Shown piece by piece: positions 43,560-56,170 of a stretch of 64,000 nt of DNA (the first letter of the stretch is position 1; every line of letters starts with the position of its first letter). The stretch lies in contig JAOTON010001028.1 in NCBI GenBank assembly GCA_034440635.1, positions 434,001 through 498,000 on the forward strand. The letters are read 5' to 3'. Both the position numbers and the translations under genes were made by a program. The DNA is from Lepas anatifera. Its lineage: Eukaryota; Arthropoda; Thecostraca; Lepadidae. The notes under the pieces were generated by a model. The model saw nothing but the letters and a program-made list of their open reading frames with translations. It was not told the origin of the DNA and did no database searches.

Positions 43560-43980
43560 TGAATAAGAAGAAAATCCTTCCGTGCCGTCAACCAGCCAAA
43601 AGCACTATAGAGATTCACACCCGCCGGCGGGGAAGACGATTCACGCAGCGCCTCCCCTTCGGCCACGTTAATCACGTGACACGTGACGCCTCGCCTCCGA
43701 CCAGGTTACTCACGTGGCACGTGGCGCTGCGACATCGCCGGTCGCGGCCAGTGTTTGGCCTGGCAGAAGCCGCACTTCATTGCCGATGCGACAGCTATGG
43801 CGCGGTAAATCCTGCGGGCCCAGTCGCCGCCACCTGTCGCCGGTGCCGCCCCCTGGTGGCGCTAGTGTCGGTGACGAGGGACACCTGCTGACGCCGACCC
43901 GTTCCACGCCGGAGCAGCCGGAGACAGCTTCGCGCCGACGAAACCCAGAATGAGTGTTCGAGCTCTTCTTGGCACAAGGT
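43560..43980 (+). promoter_or_regulatory. CpG-rich stretch with a possible first exon
   Basis: The stretch is much richer in CG dinucleotides than its surroundings. It has CACGTGACACGTGACG and CACGTGGCACGTGGCG E-box clusters at about 43675-43728. At 43950 an ATG in AGAATGAG opens MSVRALLGT and runs straight into AAGGTACGC, a good 5' splice donor (GT at about 43979). A first coding exon of about 29 bases is possible, but no partner exon was identified. Confidence 0.3.
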
Positions 43981-45260
43981 ACGCAACCTTGCTCACGATT
44001 GTTCAAAAGTATGATTTGAGTGGTTCTGTGTTTGTATTTTCATGTCGTGCTGGTGGGTTAATGCTGTTTTTGTCTGTTTGTTAGATATCCCAAAACCGTC
44101 TTGTCATTTAATTCTGTTCTGGGATAGAAAGTAACGATTCTTCACATCGCACGCTCGGCACCACCATGATAGTGAGGCCTGTTCTTCGTCCCCGAGCTGT
44201 CACGCGTATGTCAAAGCTGTCCACCTGAGCACGTCCGAAAGATAGTTACCTGACACTGCAATCTTAATGAGGGAGGTGCCCAGAGCAGCTGCCTTTCGTG
44301 AAACAACAGCAAATGCACTTGGAAAAGTGCTGCTAGGCTGCTGGATGGATGACCCAGACCCTGACGATATTTGGGTCATCGCCCTGGGGTAATGAGCTAT
44401 ACCAATTCGCCGCGATTGAACCTTCACAGTCTGTTGTCGAAATGGCAGCACTAGTGTTCACGAGAGCAGAACAGCGTTTCTCGTGTCCCGTTACACCTCT
44501 TCCGGGTGTCACTGACGTTGCTCACACCTCCTCTCAGATCCAAACACAATTCTGCGCACCAGCAGGCTAATAGCCAGACGATGCAGCTGTCCACTGCTCA
44601 GTGAAATTCCTCCAACACACTGTGTTGGACGGATGCGCGTTTGCCACTGACTTCCCCGCTCAAACGCTTCGGTGGAGGTCCAGTAATGACACAAATAACA
44701 CTGGCATGTGATACGCTTTCAGTTATCACGACGGAGTTTGGCAGCTTACCGGAGTGACCCAGTGCCTACCTATCTCTTCTTCCGAGCATTTGAATAATAA
44801 TGGAGTTCGGGCTATGTTAAATCTCACTTAACTTGATTTCATCACTCCACTGTTTCAACAACTGGTCCGCACCGTAAGCCGACCTATTGTCATCACTAAG
44901 CCAGCCTTCTCGCGCACCTCGCTACAACCGCGCCACCACGCCCCTGATCACAACCCTGCGTCGGCGGCACCACCGTCGCTCCCGGTCGCGGCTCCGCTGC
45001 GTGGCTCGCTGCTCCCCAGTGGGTCACACCCGCGCACCTGCAGGCCTCCCATCAGACTAATCAGACGTGGCTACTCTCTGTCGGGATGCTGCCAACTCTG
45101 CCGCCGCTGCACGTGCGCGGCTGCCGGCCGTCGCTGCCGACGCGGCGCCGACGACGATGTGTTCGTACGCACTGCCGCTGTCTGCCGAACTCCCCGGCAT
45201 GCCGCGGCGTGAAATGTCCGCCTAATTAATGGGACAGAAATGTGAACACCGCCGCTCATG
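43981..45260. other. No gene recognised; GC-rich part 44.9-45.2 kb
   Basis: Overlapping short frames on both strands with no recognised domain. 44930-45220 is rich in CG words and could belong to a regulatory region or an untranslated exon. Confidence 0.35.
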
Positions 45261-45261
45261 G

Positions 45262-45392
45262 TGTCAATGGCGCATCCAGGGTGGTCTGAGAGGAGGGGGG
45301 GGTAAAAGCTTTAAACAGAAGAATTATACTTTCAAATTCATTATCTCCAAGGCGATTTTCGCATTTTATGCCCTTGAACCCGCCCCTGCCAG
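45262..45392. mobile_element. Short hAT-like element
   Basis: The left end AATGGCGCATCCAGGGTGG and right end CTTGAACCCGCCCCTG resemble the GGCGGATCCAGG termini. The GGAGGGGGGGG run next to the left end is typical of the group. The duplication is not clear. Confidence 0.45.
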
Positions 45393-45875
45393 GCATTCAG
45401 GTTTCCTCTTGCCGCTGTATTGCCTAAACTTGGGAATGACAAAAACCTAAGCAGCTGTTATTTCAATTTTATGTTTCTCTGTGTATGAAGTATCAAACTG
45501 AAGCAGGGTATATACGGTATTAAAATACATAGGTATACCCGATTTTGTGCCCTGGTCTGATTTGAGATGTTATCATGTTTTGCAAAAGCAGGGAATCGGC
45601 TCTGGTAAAGTACGAGGATCCAAGAGGGTCTTCCATTCACCCACATTCCCACATGGGGTAGCAGAGGCAGGTCGTAATCGGACAGAACAGGCTGCAGAGG
45701 CAAAGCCGGTCGGTTCGGCACCTCCCTAATTAACGCAGCCGCGCCGGAACCGCGGCCGCAGCCGCGCCGGGAATGCCGGCCTCACGACCAGTGCCGCAGG
45801 CGGCGAGGAGAGACGCGCTGCCGGGCGGTCCGCAACACTAATCTGTTGTCCTTCTCACATCGATTTATGCATGCC
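45393..45875. other. No gene; GC-rich run
   Basis: 45735-45830 is a GCCGCGCC-rich stretch without an open frame I would call. Confidence 0.35.
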
Positions 45876-45879
45876 CTTA

Positions 45880-46030
45880 TAGGCGGATACAAGGGCCACG
45901 TGCCCCCTCCCCCACATCACGTGATCGACCCATTCCGCACCCCACACCGTGTCCCGGTGCTCCACTGAAACGCCCCCTTCCCCAGGACGCAAACACTGGC
46001 GCCCCTTCATGGAATATCGCTCCGCTCCGA
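45880..46030 (+). mobile_element. CATAGGCGGATCC-family fragment
   Basis: TATAGGCGGATACAAGG, GGCCACGTGCCCCC, the ACTGAAACGCCCCC block and a CAGGACGCAAACACTGGCGCCCC block are the inverted family order. The rest of the copy is missing. Confidence 0.5.
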
Positions 46031-46288
46031 TAAGCAAGTTCTAATCCACGACCGCCTGGGGGTCCGATCAGATCCCCGCCCGGTTTTTTCGTGAATGATT
46101 CGGAGTTAATTCAAATAAGACACGCGTCGCTCTAGGCTGATCAATTTCACAACTTAATGACCGCAAGTTGACATCAGGTCAAGTCAGGGAGTTATAATGT
46201 CATTTCTAAACCCATTTAACACGATTATGTTCTTCTAAGATTCTAAGCCTCTGTTCCTTTTCTGACAAAACCAGGGTCAGTTCAGACC

Positions 46289-47177
46289 TTAACACGCGCA
46301 TTGACGGGGGGCGGGTAGGTACCCGCCCCCTCGGATTTTCGGAGATAGCATAAAAACGGCGGCGCGTAGTGCTCCGTACTTGACATACCTTTTCTCTCAT
46401 TATTTTTACAACTTTTGTCAACATTTTAAGGTTAGGTCATCTCAGGTCAGGTCATCAGTGCAGGTCAAGTGACCTGGCCTAAAAAAGTTTAAGATACCAT
46501 AAGTCGGAACAGAGGGAACTTATCCGATTGAAACTCATCACATAATGGGCCTACCGAGTTCTCTAACAATTGTTCTAGTATTTTTGATATCGATGATCTA
46601 AGGTAAGGTACGAACCATGACGTCTCCATTGGAAATGCATGAGAAAAATGGTGTTAACTGAATAACTTAGTAACGGATGGTGATAGAGCGTTTATTTTAA
46701 TTGCATAGGTTTCGCCTTGTCCTTGTGGTTCGAATGATATGCATTTTACCTAATTTGACGTTGACCTGACCCCAGGTCGGGTCAAATCCTTGATTTAACC
46801 TAGCATGGTCAAATTATATATCATTCGATCTGGCTTGCTGCGAGGATTCATATCGTTTAAACCGTTTTGCTCTATCTTTACTTGTTCACATGTAATGACC
46901 GGAACCTTCATTTACTTGATATCCCTATGACAGTATGGTTTGACCTCTAGTGACCTTAAATGTGACCTGACAAGAAAATGGTTCAAATATTTTCGATGGA
47001 AAAGTGAATGGGCTATCCAAATCCGTTTACCGTTGTTCGCTACCTAGCATGGTTCTCGAGATCTTAGGGGGGCGCCTAAGATCTCGTCCCGATCTAAGAT
47101 CTCGTTTGACGGGAGGACCCACCCCCCCCCCCCGTCAAAGCAAAGGTGGCTCAGACCCCCGTCAATGCGCGTGTTAA
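46289..47177 (+). mobile_element. TTAA-flanked element, family B, full length
   Basis: TTAA at 46289-46292 and 47174-47177. The terminal inverted repeats are identical for 22 bases from TTAACACGCGCATTGACG on both sides. A GGCGGGTAGGTACCCGCC palindrome lies just inside the left end. AGGTCA/TGACCT words occur through the body. 889 bp, no coding frame. It carries the uninterrupted sequence TTTGACCTCTAGTGACCTT (about 46939-46957) that proves the insertion at 62142. Confidence 0.85.
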
Positions 47178-47411
47178 ATTTGGTATTATTTTCATAAGCA
47201 TGATCCAAGGGATCAAATGATATGCAACATGACCTTGAAATGTTTTATTTTTTTTTACCTTGAGCTAAGGTCAAGGTCATAACTTGACTTCATAAGGCCA
47301 TGCTACATATCATTTGAATTATTGTGTCAAGACGAACAAATTGATGTATTTTGTTTTTTTCAGGTCCCGTGATTACCGAGTTATATAGGATTTTCTTAAT
47401 GGGTCTTAAGT

Positions 47412-47780
47412 CAGTGCCGCATCTACCCGAAAGTTTTGGGGGAAAGCCAAATTCGATAAGCAAATAAAAGCTACGCGGTGAGAGTATGCCACAATCTAAC
47501 TAGACGGTAGGTTTTGGTGGTAAGCCCAAGAGTCGACAAACAAAAAGAAGTGTCGCACGGTGAAAAATGTGGCCATATCATGCTTGTTTTTGCTGTTCAA
47601 GGCCAATATTTACACTGGAGTTGACTGGTTAAGTTTGCAGTTGAAAGTTGAAGCAACAAAACCTTGCTTATAAACTAAAAAGGAGTCTGGGAAAAAACGA
47701 GGTCGACAGCTTTTGGGGGGGCAAAAACATATTTTTTCGTTTGGGGGGGGGGCAAATCCCATCCCCTAGATCTGCCACTG
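47412..47780 (+). mobile_element. hAT-like element, CAGTGGCGGATCTAG family
   Basis: Start CAGTGCCGCATCTACC, end CCCTAGATCTGCCACTG. The duplication is TCTTAAGT / TCTAAAGT (7 of 8). The interior (AGTTGAAGCAACAAAACCTTGC, TTATAAACTAAAAAGGAGTC) matches 62142-63020 and 59131-59565. This copy has a single interior and no SINE. Confidence 0.85.
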
Positions 47781-47879
47781 TCTAAAGTTGACCCTTTTTG
47801 GCCCAATGCGACGTTACTGGTCAACGGATCTGGTTCAAACTTGGCTGCAGAGTAAGAGACACTTTATGCGCTTCCAGCA

Positions 47880-47965
47880 CCGTTCAAATTGTTCCGTATA
47901 GCTTAAGATTCCCGAGATCGTAAGGGGTCCGATTGCACCTCCCCCCTCCCCAGGCGGTGGTGTCT
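47880..47965 (+). mobile_element. TTAA-element right-end fragment
   Basis: GATTCCCGAGATCGTAAGGGG and the following CCCCTCCCC resemble the right subterminal region of families B and C (CCGAGATCTTAGGGGG). Confidence 0.4.
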
Positions 47966-49695
47966 ACAGAAAGAGCCCAGGCTGTGCCGGGTTAAAAATT
48001 GGTAGCAGTGGCCCAAATAACGACCTCCTCAGGACCCAATACCCTGACCTAAGTACAGGTACTCCCATCGGATATCCTAGATCCACCGGGACAGCACACG
48101 CTAGGAAAGTTTGTGTTCGCACTTTGTAAGAAGAGGTTCGGGAGGCTAAATTCAAACATAAGATTCTGGCTAGCATGATCCTTTAAAGAAAAGAGCAGAC
48201 GGGAGGGGTCGATGGCAATTATTTTATACTCTTCACTGACCGGAAGCTAACCGCTTTAACAGGTGCCCTGCCACCGGACAAGATTGGGGGCCTTTTTAAC
48301 ATTCAGCCCGCCGCTTCGAGAAAACATTAACTATCTACAGCCGATAGTAGTATTCGGCTTTGAACCCACGCTGTCTCTGGACACTGTCGACATTTTTCTC
48401 CATTTGCTTCGAATCTAACAAGATTAAAAATAAAGAAAAGGGGTACGGCTCCTCACTTCTCTGACCCCGTACTCCGTGGTGACTCATCTGGCCTTCAAAA
48501 CTGTACTTTATTGAAATGCGTGTTTATATATGTCTAATGCACTCCCGATAAGTCTTGTCTACCTACGGTGTGTTACCAATTATCCGAAATTAAAATTTAT
48601 CAGACAAGAAAATATAGTTTCCCCTAGTCTGCCACTAACATCCTCAAAAGCATGCTAATTGCGATCCCTTTATCCGTCATCTGAAGGCGGAAGACGCGCT
48701 AGTGCATACATTCACGGCAATGTTGAGGTCGCCTTCAGACTGGAAACTGCCCCGGCGCGGACCGGGTGGGACGTCCTCTACTGCCCTGGGTGGGGGTTCC
48801 GCCAGTTGCAGCCAGTTGGGCCGGGCTCGTTAGCCGGGAGATGCTGTCAGATGCGAAATGCTGCACCGACGCGATCCGTCTACAGATGCGCCCATTTCGC
48901 CAGCCGTGCGATCTGTTCGAAGAATCACAGCTGTGACGGGAGGCAGCGGGCGGCACCGAGACGCCCTCTGCCTCCGCCAGTCCACGTTCAGGGAGGCGGA
49001 CCACTGCGATAGGACTGCAGGCCTTTCAAGCCCTGTTATTGATGTCAATACTCTCCTGATGACACCACCGCGGCGGGTGGAGTTCGGGACCGCTTTATTT
49101 CCTCTCTAAGTTGGTCGCTGAGTTAAACTCCCTGGAGGTCTCATTAGCAGTTCTGGTGGGAGATGAGTGGTGGTGAGAGAAGTTGGGCCGGTGCGCCGGC
49201 GGGATAGCGGTAGCAAAGCTCGGGCCCCTTTAGCATTGACCTGGTTCAGCCTCGGCTCATTTTGCAGACGTGAAGAAGCAGGACTGGGAGCCAGTGGCGG
49301 TGCGTTGTGTGGATTCGCGATAGAGCCGACTGTATACCGGGCATCTGCCGACCGCCCAGATTCAGCGTCCGAATTAGTGCCGTTCGCCACGGGATCACTT
49401 CCGCTAGCGAATCAAACTTGCCCTGTCTGATGACTGGCACGGTGGAATGTTAGTTTATCTGCTAATGATGCAGCTTGATGAATCATAGACATTGATTTTG
49501 TTTTCACTGAGGCCAAAGCTTATTCCCGTTTGGACATTGATTTAATGCTCAGAGAAAAATATTGGTTTCCTAATATTTTTAGTTGGTACCTATATGAGGG
49601 TCATATCCGCTTTTAGATTTGAGAACAAGTTAAAATTCCCTGGATGTTAAAAAAACAAAGAAGCCTACAAATGCGATGAAGATGATTGATTGATA
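47966..49695. other. No gene recognised; GC-rich 48.7-49.4 kb
   Basis: Frames of 60-117 codons occur in all directions between 48659 and 49440, as expected from high GC. None carries a domain I recognise. Untranslated exon or promoter sequence remains possible. Confidence 0.35.
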
Positions 49696-49699
49696 TGTA

Positions 49700-50126
49700 T
49701 TGATGTAATGAAGATGATTGAAGTAATAATTGTTATTGCGAGCCGATTGTTATGCATATTGACCATACTAGGTCAGATTGTGACCTTGACCTGACCTTAG
49801 GTCAAGCCATTCTTATATTTTGTCCCAGTATGGTGTTATTATGCATCATTAGATTCGCCGTAACGAGAGGAAGCGAATGGTACCTACAAAATAACTCTAA
49901 CTCAATTCTGGCAGACGCTAGACCCAAAAACTCTTCTCTAGCATGTCACCTTCTTTGACCTATCATGACCTCAATATCGACCTAAGCCGAAATGAGACCT
50001 ATGTAGTTTCGTCATAAATTTGTATGAGCGTTCGCGTTTTTTCGCTATCCCGCATAGGAGCCAATTTCGAGGGAGGGGTTTTTGAAAACCCCCTCCACCA
50101 GGGCGAAGGTGGCTCGGCGGGTGTTA
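49700..50126. mobile_element. TTAA family A, right half
   Basis: GCATATTGACCATAC, GACCTTAGGTCAAGCC, TCTTTGACC, ATTTTTTCGCTATCC-type block and the terminus GGGCGAAGGTGGC...GGGTGTTAA match 25440-25842. TTAA is at about 50122. A palindrome GGGGTTTTTGAAAACCCC lies inside the end. The left half is not recognisable. Confidence 0.65.
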
Positions 50127-51479
50127 AAATTCATACGTTTTTCCGTTTTTTTCTTCGAAATATTAAGGGAAATTTTACTCATTGCAAAATATAACACCAC
50201 CGGCTTTAACTCCTTAGGCCGGTCTACAGGAAACAAGGCATGGGCACATACACTGCCATTGCGGCCTTTCCATTCCTAAAAAGGCCGCCCGATGGGATTG
50301 CTACGAACTATATCGTGGGTGCCAAATCTGTTCACTTCTTTCTCATATACCTGTGCGCGAAGGTTCTGTCTTAGGATGAAATCGACCCTTTCCTCGTAAA
50401 TCACAGCATTTTTTCTCCCTTTACACCAAATGTGGGCCTTTTCAGACCAGCAAAAACCAAGTTTTGACGTAATAAGTGACGGAATTTTTATGATTTGATA
50501 TGTCCCTGCTTTTGCACGTATCACGAGCTTCCCCAGTTCCCCACCCACCTGTGATGTATTCAGTCAGTAATTGAATTAACCCGGCTAAAACATGATGTAA
50601 AGCCCCGCAAGGTATGTGACACCATGTCGGAGATATAAGCTTTTCATTAGCATGACGGTCGGGCCAGGCCGGACCGTGTCGCTCAGATGTGAAGCTGTAC
50701 CCATATCCTCGCGGGCACTGCGCACCCGCTCGGTAATGATATTTTCCCACTATGTGTTGCATTTATAGCTTGCAGATCTATTCTACTTTAGGTTAGGAAA
50801 ATCAAAATAACGTTTGGTGCTGACAGTACAGGACGGATGCATCCGTGCGCTGGCACCGGCTCTTCATGCTCTTAACCAACTGCGAGTCTCTCCCTCGCGG
50901 TCAAGCTGAGCTAGAACTTTTCGGAGGTTCAAATAATAATCATGGAATCATATCTTGTCGCACCGGGCAGGGTTCTGGTCATAACCTAATGTCGCACCGC
51001 GTTCGAAAGCTCGCGAGTTTGCGTGCGCGAGGCAGCAAGTATAAATGGCTCTCGAACTTACAGCATGGCCTGCCTCATAGCATCCACGTGCTCGATGTGA
51101 CAGCTCAGGATACATAGTTTCGAACTTTGCTATCATGTCGTGTACCAGTTGGGACTGCCGTAAGATGCTGAGACAACAACAACGGCGAAGGTATGACCAG
51201 CACTGTTTCAGGGGAGTAGCGTAGCCCCCTTCAATTGTCAATGAGGGGGACAACACGGCGACGGAGGTCACATTCTAAGCACCACATGCCTACTCAGGGA
51301 AGATTTTGGCCCACGGCTCGGGGATACGCCCCAATGCCTCCAGGGTACGCTACTAGTCGATATGCCATTTTAGTACTCACACCAAGAGCTGAGAGGGCGC
51401 ACCGGTCCGAAGCAGCTCCAGTGCTGACAACTATCCGCAGACATCGTCAGCACAGAGTCGCGCACCACTTGTTTGCGCT
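50127..51479. other. No gene recognised; possible TATA at 51040
   Basis: A TATAAATGG word at about 51040 in a moderately GC-rich context could be a core promoter. No downstream open frame supports it. Confidence 0.3.
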
Positions 51480-51650
51480 TTCTGAGACTGAAGCGCGGGC
51501 GCCGTCGCACCAGAGCTGATGTATCGCCAGCAGGCGCGGCGAAGGTCGCCGGGTCATCCCCGAGGGCGGCGTAGGTCACCACGGAGGGGGCCGGTGCCGG
51601 CGGGTCGGGACCCCACATCGCGGTCACTTCGGCCGGGAACGGGTGGTAGA
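51480..51650 (-). CDS. Possible coding exon, unknown protein
   Basis: On the minus strand, after CCAGCTGTAG (a possible acceptor, AG near 51655), an open frame reads FDIYHPFPAEVTAMWGPDPP and a Pro/Ala-rich stretch, and then ends in basic RRRPRFSLRKRKQ. A possible donor (AAACAAGTGG) follows. GC at third positions is high, as in the LRR gene. I do not recognise the protein, and both splice sites are only moderate. It may be an exon, or chance in a GC-rich stretch. Confidence 0.25.
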
Positions 51651-51655
51651 TGTCG

Positions 51656-53530
51656 AATCTACAGCTGGTTTAGTCCGCACATCTTCTGACGCGTAGACGC
51701 TCTACTTCATATTGCTATCACTCGTCTGAAGTTGCACTTTGCCCAGTCAGTCACGGCGGCGACAATTGAGGTCCATTCAGCCGGCACGGCCAGTACTCAG
51801 TCGGCAAAACGTACGTGATGATCTCCATCAACTCACACAGCCAGGGACGCGATTTCGCACCTCACGCAAGAACTACCACGGAGCATCGTACTCTTACGGA
51901 CATCAGCCACACCTCCCCTCCTCCAGCGTGGTTCTTTACGCACTGACCGCTCCGGCACTACGACCTTCGACCGCGGCGCTGGCGAGAGGCCGCCTCATGC
52001 TGACCAGAGCAAGCCGGACCACACGCTGCAGTACACGCAGGCACCAGCCCGGCGGCGAGACCATGAATAATAAGGCGCGGGTAGCGCGGCGGGGCGGGTG
52101 TTGGGACTGGGGAGAAGTACCCAGGCGGCCGGTCAACACCCTCTCAACAGGTGATCACAGGCCAAAACACGGCGATAAATGATGGTGCTGGGAATCGAGG
52201 GAGGAGCGGGGATGGTGGGTGGGCGGCACCCGGGGAGGTGATGAACAGGGTCTCAGTCTGGCGGGCAGGGCAGGACCGGGTTAAAGGGTAGATGTTCCGG
52301 AAAACCATTCACATGATTCAATTGTCGTTGAACATCAAGGTTTTAGCACTTTAATGTTTAAAGTTGAAGAAAAAGAGATTTAGCGTGCCATTTGCGGAAA
52401 ATATCCAGTTAATCCTTTCAGCTCAAACAAATAGGCCTCAACACAATAACGAGGCATCAACCGGAAAATATTTATTGAATATGAAGCACTTCGAGGAACA
52501 AGCCTAAAAAGGAAAATTGTCCACTCTCCCCTTGGGAAGACTAACCGGGACCGAGTTGTACACACAATTCACGGCTTGCCTTGCTACGCCATCGAATCAA
52601 TGTCTTTTCTTATTTTCCCCGGTTTGATCCGGCGACATACGAGTAATTGAATTTGAATCCATCTTTGGTGCTAACATCTCCAATTGGCTTCCGCCATGCA
52701 CACAATAAATCACACTCATGAAGACAAGCAATCACCAAATCTTAGTAAGGAAATATTCTTATTTAGTTTCGGATCTGCGCTCTGAGCTCAGGTCATCAGC
52801 AAAAGTGTACTTAATTATTGGCTAAAAACCCCGTACCTTCGTCTCCCATCCAAAGCGAAACTGCTGCTGCAACTCTGCAATAGAAAGATAGTTAGGTGTA
52901 GATAGATATGTCTTTCAGTGAATGTTCAAGCGTACGCAAACCTATTTAGACAAGACATGAATTGATCTACATGTATATAACTAAATGCGTCACAGCATAC
53001 GGCAGCATGGCTGGTATTTCCAGTCTGTTTAAGCCACACAGGGAATCGAGGCTACACTCGATCGATTTCCATCCCTTCTACAGTGCATAAAACTGCTGAG
53101 AGCGGGCACAATTCTTTGGTTCAATAGGGATTTTATGAAACTCCGACATTAGAAGGTCTATCACATTTTTAAGATAAATGAATGTAGTAACTGATGCCCT
53201 CTGGAAATGTAATTGCACATCCTCATTGGGGTATTAATGGGTACCTACCCTCAGCAGAAAGCAGGCCAATGTTCAGTCCCCCCTCCCCAACTTGACAATA
53301 TCTTTTGGAGCGCAAGAGCTCTGAAGTTTCTCCAGTCGTGTGCAAAGGAGACCTCGACGTTGGAACTATTACAGGCCATGTTGAATCCCCTGATGATGAT
53401 TGCAGTTTTAGGGCACGTCCGCTGCTAAGGCTGTATGCGCCCGCATGTTAAATTCCCATTGCATCGTTTCTTCCCCATGGAATACTACCATTTTGATTCG
53501 TTTTTTACATTCGTCTAACTTTATGTAGTT
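51656..53530. other. No gene recognised
   Basis: 51739-52182 is a 147-codon frame in GC-rich DNA with arginine/serine-rich, low-information content; I do not call it. From 52280 the sequence is AT-rich with nothing recognised. Confidence 0.35.
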
Positions 53531-53623
53531 ATGCTGTCTTTAGCTGCATTCCAAGGTCATACTGCATCTCCATGTCCAAGCTGCATACCGACATAGGCCT
53601 CGGAATGCAGCTAAAGACAGCAT
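53531..53623. repeat. Perfect 22-bp hairpin with 49-base loop
   Basis: 53531-53552 (starts ATGCTGTCTTTAGCTG) and 53602-53623 are exact reverse complements. The loop holds a second small inverted match. No flanking duplication. It could be a miRNA-like foldback, a tiny inverted-repeat element or a cruciform; nothing in the sequence chooses. Confidence 0.8.
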
Positions 53624-54326
53624 GTCGGGTTGGACGGTGAAAATATCGGAATTTGGCAAATTTTGGTCCAGACTGCAAGGCTTTTCATGTTTTTTTCTGC
53701 TCCCCTTAAACAATTTTCCTGTCCTCTTTACATCCCTCCGCATACGCAAAGGAATAGGGGACCAGCCCCACACTATTCACCAAAAAATCTCCCAATTTCA
53801 GCCTTTTTTAGAAGAAATCGTAAAACCTTGCGACCAGCCAGTGCACAGGCCTCGAGGAGCCAAAATATGATAAGTTTTGATTCTAAAGGGGAACATTTAG
53901 TATGAGCAGCAGATTGAAGACTGCAGGTGATGACGCCTATGGCCGGCCCTCAGAATGCTAAGGCCAGTCAATATCGATATTAATAACTGATCCTTGATGT
54001 CCACAAGTCGCTGCCGATAATGATACGCACCAATTGAGCGTTTATGACCTTCACTTTTGACCTGGATTTGCTGCCTGTTCTTTGTTCACCTGTTAATGTC
54101 TTATGGCGAAAATAATGCGCATCTCGCTAGAAGCATATCCTCCGTGTTTACCAACAATTACGTTTCACAAACATGCGTGTAGGTAGGTAAGTCCATAAAT
54201 ACGTGGAACTCTTGTGTGAGGTAAAAAGGGCTGGGTAAAATTCCTATAAATTCACAATCAAATTGTCGTAAAGAATAAGCCGATACACAAAGCACAGTAA
54301 AAAAACACTGTCAAAATTGAACGATG
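53624..54326. other. No gene seen
   Basis: AT-rich, apparently single-copy. Confidence 0.4.
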
Positions 54327-55077
54327 GGGCATTCCAGGACAGATCGACCAAGGCTTGACACCACCATATCTAGAAAAAATCTGAAACTTTGTCTCCGGGG
54401 TAGTTTTGGGCCAGAAACACGCCTGTGAGAATCTTAGCCCCCTCCGATCAACGGTGACCGAGTTATAGCCCGAGGCATTTTCGGGAGGTCACCTTATAGA
54501 CTCATCTTTAATGCTTCATAACTCAAAAACGCATAGCCTGATTAACAATTTTTGTATATCATTGAACTCGTCTTGAACTATACCTTATTTTGAGAAAAGA
54601 AAATTTCAAAATTTGAAAATTTTTTACTTTTAATTTGTTTGACCTTTTCTTTTTTGACCTAGCTTGACCTTTTCCCAGTTGAAATTGCCATTTTAGACAC
54701 CTCAAAAATTTTGATTAATAAAATATCTTTCGATAGGAAAAATAAAAAAATGCGTTCTTGCTATAAGTTCCAAATATTTAGCACCTAAGGTAGGTATGTA
54801 TACGGTTTTTGACCACTGCAGTAGTACAGCCTTATGTTTAACGCCGCAAACATAGTGATTGTTTTTGTAATCGGTTGCTGGCAATCATATTGCTTTGTCT
54901 TTACGAAATTTTCATCGTGCAAGTGTCAGAATTTATGACAATTAACACGCGCCCACCCGAGGGGGTGGGCAACCGGCCTCCTCAGGTCTCTACAGGTAGT
55001 AAAAAAAAAACACCTTAGCGCAGCGCCACCGTACGCCATCTATCTCTAACACAACATATTACAACTTCTGGAAAAAT

Positions 55078-55480
55078 TTTAGAACTGGGTCATACCAGGT
55101 CAAACTGCCAAACCAGGTCAAGAGACCTAACCTCAGAAAAAACTTTGGGAAGTGCATCAATAATATCAAATTTAGCCTATCGTGGTTTGATTCACATTAC
55201 ATAGTAAGGTCGCCCAGCAAGATAATTTTTCGTAGCAGGATTTCTATGTCGATAACCGGGAGCAGGGTCAAGGTCATGGTCTTTCCATTAGAAATGCATG
55301 GGGCAATTGGTAAATTTTGATAACTTGAGAAAATTGAGAATTGTCGAGAATTGTGATGGAGGTTTTGTTTTTACGTTGTCGTGTCTGGCTTGCCACTGCA
55401 GTTTAATTAATATTCTTTTTACCATACAGACCTAAGCCAGGCTCTAGGTCAAAGCAGGTTAATTTTGGCATTTGACTAGG
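55078..55480 (+). mobile_element. TTAA family B interior
   Basis: It continues from the inner end of the left arm: GGGTCATACCAGGTCA, AAACTTTGGGAAGTGC, TTCCATTAGAAATGCATGG, TAACTTGAGAAAATTG. This follows 46430-46680 in order. It fades after the AAGCCAGGCTCTAGGTCAAAGC part. Confidence 0.6.
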
Positions 55481-56170
55481 CAATATTATAAGATACATAA
55501 TCCGTTTGGGCTCAACAAGAGTGTTCCAATGGCGCTGAACATTTCTTTCAACGGCTCTCCTCTGTCACCTATTATGCCACAAAATTTAGGTTTCCACTTT
55601 GTTCCTGTAAGAAATACTGTGACCTCGAGCAACCTCAAAGATGACACGACCAAACGATTGTGTGTAACATATTCGGTAGTGATTAAAACTGGCTGTTTAG
55701 CGGCATTACTCCCAGTGCACAGTGTAATTATTCATCTGGGATTCTGGGATCCGTGTCAGCTATGAAATGATCACCTTGTAAAAATATCATGAGGCAATCT
55801 GTTCAAGTGACCAAGTCGAATGCGTTACAATTTCAGGACACTTTTTTCGCATATATGAGCAGATTCAAATTACTTTTTGGGAATGAAATTCTTTCAGACA
55901 CGTTTGTTTACATTGCATGAATCCTCTCAAACGTATGCTGTGCTGCACTGGGTCACCTTGTATCGATACTACTTTTCCATATCGGGGGACGATGTAATTG
56001 TGTGAGTTAGTGGTGCTCATAGGATAACTTATATTTGTTTCAATTATGGATAAACTCGCAACATCTTTGTAAACTTTCGTTTAAGGCTGAAAGGTCATTT
56101 ATTAATAAGTTGATTTGCCCTCGTCTCCCTCGAAACAATGGATCCCTTTCTATCACTTTTAATGGCTGCA
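55481..56170. other. Spacer of the inverted repeat, unassigned
   Basis: A 97-codon frame (55472-55765, +) shows no domain. No shared repeat recognised. Confidence 0.35.

Noticed and set aside
51739..52182. 147-codon gene
   Set aside because: Composition is Arg/Ser/Thr-rich as expected from GC-rich random sequence; no domain, no splice or start support.
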